This document shows positions 59,476-64,000 of a DNA stretch of 64,000 nucleotides, in pieces. Numbering within the stretch: the first letter of the stretch is position 1; each line of letters starts with the position of its first letter. Position numbers and translations under genes: made by a program. Origin of the DNA: Artemia franciscana (Eukaryota > Arthropoda > Branchiopoda > Anostraca > Artemiidae). The stretch spans positions 19,364,944 to 19,428,943 of the forward strand of contig NC_088871.1 of the NCBI RefSeq assembly GCF_032884065.1. The letters run 5' to 3'. A model generated the notes under the pieces. That model was not told the DNA's origin and ran no database searches. It was given only the letters and a program-made list of their open reading frames with translations.

Positions 59476-59974
59476 TAATGAGCAGTAATGGAAGCGGTGG
59501 AGTACGTAATGCCGTAAGTAGTGGAATTCTAAAAATAAAAGATTAATTTATGAGGCTCTCAATAGTCTGTCATCAACAATGGTATCAATCATTTTTAGTA
59601 CATAACTGTAGGCGATAGTGCGTATCCACTGTCATGTATTGCCTATGAACATACCAGGTTTTTAGTGTTTGCTGTGGGGAAAATGTTAGGTCTCGGATTC
59701 CATTGGGGCATTGATTTCGATGTCGGAGCCCAAGGTCTTTTTCATGGTGAACTCCCAAGTTGGGAGCCAGAATTGGCAAAGGACGAAGAAGATACCCTAG
59801 AAGTCAAAGTGCAGTGACGTCAAGGGATTACGAGACTGGCTCAGTCTCTTTCGCCAAGGCCATCCTCATGCCCTTGCAGAAAGATTGGGTGCAGCTAAGC
59901 AAACCTACCCCAGAATTAGGGTATTTTCTGACCGTATGCTTATTACCGAACTCACGAGTGTGGAACATTGCTGA
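59476..59974. other. Intergenic, nothing recognised
   Basis: Holds a 95-codon plus frame (59760-60047) that overlaps the dispersed repeat beginning near 59975. No family recognised. Confidence 0.35.
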
Positions 59975-60600
59975 AGGTGGGATAACTAGGGTAGAAGCAA
60001 GCCATGAAGGGACCAATTTCCAAGCTGAAACTCTAGATAAGAATTGAGAGAAAGGGGAAAGGTGATAAAGTTCGGGATTCTTCATATCCGAGACCACCAT
60101 CAATATAGCGACCCGAACTTAAGGTTCCCGCTCAAGAGGCTGCCCTGTAAGATGACAAATAATCTTGCGCATATCCAATTAGCACAATATAGCAAACCAG
60201 CGAGGATGGTTGAGGGTGTGTGCGAGGGGATCCTCTGAGGCAACACACTAATCCAAGCCTTAAAATAAATTTGTTGTGAGCAAAGGTCCCAAATTAGTGG
60301 TAAAAAAAACAAGGTTAAGATAATTTTTCCTTTATAAAAAAGGAAAAGAAAGGTTAACATTATTTGTAAAATTCACGAATGAAAGATCTCCATCCGTGGA
60401 GCGAGTGAGCATTGATGGGAAAAAACTACTACGAAATGACAATGAATCTTAGTCAGCAATCGTGGACTCAAAGAGCCCAAAGAAAGCAATGGCTGATGGT
60501 CCATTGTATTCTAAAGATGAGAGTAATACAGTTAAGTAAATTAATCGCTCTCATCAAGACAGGCAAAGATTAAATGAGGGTCAAACTTGACTAAAACTCC
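59975..60600 (-). repeat. Dispersed repeat, inverted partner of 46560-47150
   Basis: Matches 47150-46560 on the opposite strand through 'gataactagggtagaagcaa', 'attgagagaaaggggaaagg', 'cgacccgaactta' type, 'ggatcctctgaggcaaca' and 'aaaggtcccaaattagtgg'. Both copies lie on the upstream side of a zinc-finger copy, but in opposite orientation, so they did not simply travel with the gene duplication. Confidence 0.7.
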
Positions 60601-60870
60601 AACATTTTGCTTTGACTCAGTTTTAAGAGTGATTGAATGCTGCGTGGAGGATAATTTTTTAGGGGAAGACACCAACCTTTACAACCAGTTGTGGGATACT
60701 GCTTCAAGACAGTGATCAACACAATCAAATGCTCAACAACTGACCTTTGTCTAATTTCTTTATTAATTATATTCAAACATGAAGCTTATTTTGCTGGTGG
60801 TGTGGATTCTGAACATCTTCCAGCGTAGGTTTGAGATTCTCTATAGTTACCAACAGTAAAAGAAAAAGTG
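60601..60870. other. Intergenic, nothing recognised
   Basis: No supported feature. Confidence 0.35.
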
Positions 60871-61149
60871 TCCTGCGGCTGTGTAGTGGGTTTGATCTCA
60901 GCTTGGTAAAACGGAACCCAGGGTTCGAACCAAACTGTAGCAACACTAATGGGGCCGACGTAAGGATCTTAGTAGTCAAGAAGCGTTGTTAATTCAGTAC
61001 AGTTAAAATGTCCTGTGATAACATAGTAGGTTTTATCTCACCTTTGTACTACAGAAAACAGGGTTCGATCCGAGCTGTAGTAACATAGTAGGGCCAACGC
61101 AAGGGTCTTAGCAGTCAAGAGGCGTCATTAACTCAATACAGTTAAAAGT
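60871..61149 (+). repeat. Two tandem tRNA-derived SINE-like units, 140-bp period
   Basis: Unit 1 (60871-61010) and unit 2 (61011-61149) match along their length. Each has a near-perfect pol III B box (GGGTTCGAACC at 60921-60931 and GGGTTCGATCC at 61061-61071). A weaker A-box-like GTAGTGGG or ATAGTAGG motif lies about 35 bp before it. The cloverleaf is incomplete, so these are SINE-like rather than tRNA genes. Confidence 0.55.
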
Positions 61150-61379
61150 TTGGTAATGAATAAGAGAAGAAACCAACCTGCATTAAACAATAAAATACAG
61201 AGGAATAAGGTAATTATAATCGTGAGAAGATGTGTCCTCCAAGAAACAAAGAAAGCCAGGCTAAATTAATTGATTGACTACTGTTAAATTTGAGAAGAAA
61301 AAAAGTATCCATATCATGCTGGGCGGAAATGCAAGAAACCATTCTTATAATAGAATAAACCCAACATTATCCCACAAAA
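61150..61379. other. Intergenic
   Basis: Short AT-rich gap, nothing recognised. Confidence 0.35.
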
Positions 61380-62900
61380 TGGAAATGAGTAATCATTTCA
61401 TGATTACTCATGAGCAATCAAATGCATTCTAATAGCATGCTTTGATAGCAACCCTTTCTTAGGGAAATCAAACTGAAACAAAGGGCATGTAAAGATTCCC
61501 TTTCCACTGTCCCTCAGTCCTTGCGCTTCAATTTCATTTTAGATAGCATCAAAGGGTGATTTTACCTAAACCCAATTTTGTTCAGTGTTCCTATCCTATC
61601 GCGATAACTTGTGTGAATTTTCATGATATGCCTGGACAAAGAGGCCTTCAAAAATTTATTTTTGACATAAGTTATAGATTTACTGCCATCCTGGATTGCT
61701 GAAATTCTACTTGCAATTGTTCTCATCAAAGGAGTTATAGCCTCCCTTTTGTGTGCTTTCTAACATGTCTTGATAATTGACACTGTCTGTCACAATTTTT
61801 GTGTAATAAACAAAACTTTATTTTTGACTTAAGTTATAGATTTACTGCCATCCTGGATTGCTGAAATTATACTTGCAATTGTTCTCATCAAAGGAGTTAT
61901 AGCCTCCCTTTTGCGTGCTTTCTAACATGTCTTGATAATTGACACTGTCTGTCACAATTTTTGTGTAATAAACCAAAATTTATTTTTGACATAAGTTATA
62001 GATTTACTGTCATCCTGGATTGCTGAAATTCTACTTGCAATTGTTCTCATCAAAGGAGTTATAGCCTCCCTTTTGCGTGCTTTCTAACATGTCTTGATAA
62101 TTGACACTGTCTGTCACAATTTTTGTGTAATAAACAAAAATTTATTTTTGACATAAGTTATAGATTTACTGTCATCCTGGATTGCTGAAATTCTACTTGC
62201 AATTGTTCTCATCAAAGGAGTTATAGCCTCCCTTTTGTGTGCTTTCTAACATGTCTTGATAATTGACACTGTCTGTCACAATTTTTATTACATTTATAAC
62301 ACTGAATATATGTCTGAAGGATTTTTATCCTTCCTAGATGACAACTGGAAAGCATGGGAACATTGTCATCTTGTGCAGTTGCATTTGTAGATGAAGCAAA
62401 TACAGACTCTTGATTATCCATAGTTGCTTCTGATGAGAGCTAAATAATTCGTCAAATGTGATATATTTCGTTGGAATCTTGGTCAGGATTCACAAAGATA
62501 TGGCTTTGAGCATGTTTTTTGAAGTTGCCGTTATTTAAATGATGACCACTGCTATTTTTGTTCAATGAAGATTTGGCTTGAAAGGTTGGTTCATACTCTA
62601 CTTTACACAGATCCATAGAAGCCAACGGAGGTTTTTCCTACCTAGAAGCAGAGCACTGAAATGAAAAATTCAGTTGATCTTCACTACCACTGTTCATAGA
62701 TTGTGCACCTACAATGAATTCAGGAAACAACTTTTAAATATTATCTTTAACATAATCTTCATCAACAATACCGCAGTAGTCAACTTTATGAGCTATTTTT
62801 TTGTCCACAATGCAGCCAGTAGATAGTTGATATTCTTATCAAGAAAATGCTCTTTAACACTGGTATCACTATTCAACTTTGAAATGTCACAGGTTTGATT
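61380..62900 (-). pseudogene. Decayed C2H2 zinc-finger gene
   Basis: Minus-strand frames, in order from 62900, read an acidic N-terminal region (MNSGSEDQLNFSFQCSASR, 62670), then MDNQESVFASS, a finger-like CYKCNKNCDRQCQLSRHVRKH (62290-62230), ASLSRHIMKIH (61650) and SKHAIRMHLIAH (61420). A Cys-x2-Cys is replaced by CPLF in the last finger. Stops interrupt it and a 162-bp repeat has expanded within the finger region. The layout is like the two intact zinc-finger genes, but the residues are different, so it is a more distant relative. Confidence 0.65.
61650..62287 (-). repeat. 162-bp tandem array, about four copies, inside the zinc-finger pseudogene
   Basis: The mark 'gac(a/t)taagttatagattta' starts at 61664, 61826, 61988 and 62150, exactly 162 bp apart. 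Copies are nearly identical, so the expansion is recent. Each unit contains, on the minus strand, the finger helix piece CDRQCQLSRHVRKHTKG. 162 is a multiple of three, but stops inside the unit prevent a long frame. Confidence 0.88.
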
Positions 62901-63059
62901 TTTTGAATCCTGTATGATTTAATACTCTTCGTGCGTCTCTTTACCAATGAATTATTAAAACTGGCTTTGGCATATTGCTTCTTTGGAGCTTATGCAATTG
63001 CCTGATTAACAACATTTCTGCTTTGCAGATATTGATGTAGATTACCAACAGAAGACACT
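62901..63059. other. Intergenic
   Basis: Short gap, nothing recognised. Confidence 0.3.
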
Positions 63060-64000
63060 TTAGAATTACTTTTCTTAATATACGGTGGACCAGAAAAAAA
63101 GAGTTTGCATTGATTGGAATAGCATAGAGGGGTCAAGCAAATCACTGGCAAGTCGTTCATAACAGCATAAAAATAAGCTACCCTGATGGAACTTACACAA
63201 CTGCTGATGAGAATAATCAATATTTCACCCGTATCTGGACCTCATTTCCTTCCCGACACAAGCCCAGAAGCCTGAAATTACTTGACTCCTGCAGAGATGA
63301 AGGTGAAGTTGTTTTCGATAAGATGACAACCTATAAGACCCTGATGATGGTGAAAGTAAACAGTTCTGCTTATCCAGACGAACTTCCGCCCAAACGGATT
63401 CGAGAACACGCCTTTTTCATTGTGAAACCAGCTTGAGTGCTGATAAACCCGTGCTTTCATATTGGGATTTTTCCAGCTGTTTGGAAGAAAGCTAACGTTA
63501 GAGTAATTCCTACGGTTACTAACCCTCAGAGCTGTGACGAACATAGACCTATTTTACAAACACCAAGCCTGGCAAAAGTGGCCAAGACCTTTATCATGAG
63601 GGTCTTTCTGGATCAAATCAACGAATCTATCGACCCGAGATAGTACAGTGGACTGAAAGACTGTATTACCTCAGTGTATCTAGTGCGGATGTACGATAGT
63701 CACCTCAAGTGGGTCGAAAAGGGTTAAAGTTTTGTCGACCTTAGTGCCACAGACTTCCGAAAGGCTGTCGATTTAATTAATCACATTGTAGCTGCCCTTA
63801 ATCTTAAGCTAATGGGGGCTAAGAAAAAGACTCTTACACTCGTGTTGGACATTTTCAGTCAGAGGATGCAGCGTGCGCTTGCTCTCTACGAAGGTGATAG
63901 TAATTCCAAATGCTCCTCATCCACTTGTGGAGCCCCTCAAGGCACTAAGCTAGCAGCTATTGCATTCTTGTTTGCAATTAACTTCCTCGTAGCTGACATT
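63060..64000 (+). pseudogene. LINE reverse transcriptase, continues past the window end
   Basis: Plus-strand frames read NQYFTRIWTSFPS (pre-RT, 63218), CFHIGIFPAVWKKANVRVIP (63449), CDEHRPILQTPSLAKV, INESIDPR (63620), RKAVDLINHIV (RT motif A region, 63758), LKLMGAKKKTLTLVLDIF and GAPQGTKLAAIAFLFAINFL (motif B, 63930). The order fits CR1/L2-type RT. At least one stop (63656) and frame changes occur, so it is probably dead. The YADD box lies beyond the window. Confidence 0.8.

Noticed and set aside
59760-60103. Open frames of 91 and 95 codons on opposite strands
   Set aside because: They overlap the dispersed repeat at 59975-60600 and the partner copy at 46560-47150 does not keep either frame.

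Overview
This is a piece of an AT-rich, intron-containing animal nuclear genome. The combination of mariner-, Mutator- and LINE-type remnants, a small C2H2 zinc-finger family and an EEA1-type FYVE gene suggests an arthropod, plausibly a crustacean. I cannot fix the species from sequence alone. Nothing bacterial, no CRISPR array and no rRNA was seen.

Layout. (1) 1-3.7 kb: a small foldback repeat, then an intact polyubiquitin gene on the plus strand with 11 head-to-tail ubiquitin units and a short C-terminal tail. Its coding part is one exon behind a 5'-UTR intron. (2) 5.3-20.7 kb: six phase-compatible plus-strand exons that join into a 601-residue coiled-coil protein ending in a FYVE zinc finger. 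This is the C-terminal part of an EEA1-like early-endosome tether; its 5' exons are not visible. Its introns carry mariner and LINE remnants, foldback repeats and local tandem repeats. (3) 21-31.6 kb: a graveyard of broken non-LTR retrotransposons (one with an RNase H domain, one RTE-like, two others) plus a tRNA-derived SINE. (4) 32.0-41.9 kb: about 6 kb of a degenerate array of roughly 30-bp units, split by a 3.7 kb non-LTR element (ORF1 with zinc knuckles, ORF2 with endonuclease and RT). (5) 43.9-45.4 and 58.0-59.5 kb: two paralogous, intact 350-codon C2H2 zinc-finger genes in the same orientation, with duplicated flanks. (6) 46-57.4 kb: repeat-rich DNA containing a Mutator-like transposase remnant flanked by about 0.85 kb inverted copies of one dispersed repeat, foldback elements and a 280-bp C-tract-rich tandem array. 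(7) 59.9-64 kb: a second copy, inverted, of a repeat also found at 46.6 kb; two tandem SINE units; a decayed third zinc-finger gene with a 162-bp array expanded inside it; and a LINE RT running off the window end.

The host genes supported are polyubiquitin, the EEA1-like gene and the two zinc-finger genes. They have no operon-like relation; polyubiquitin and the EEA1-like gene simply lie in tandem, and one may be nested in the other. Everything else I recognise is transposon-derived or satellite-like. I found no convincing new multi-gene system. The items most worth a second look are the missing 5' end of the EEA1-like gene, the repeat-derived splice acceptor of its FYVE exon, the interrupted 30-bp array, and the zinc-finger duplication with changes in DNA-contact helices.
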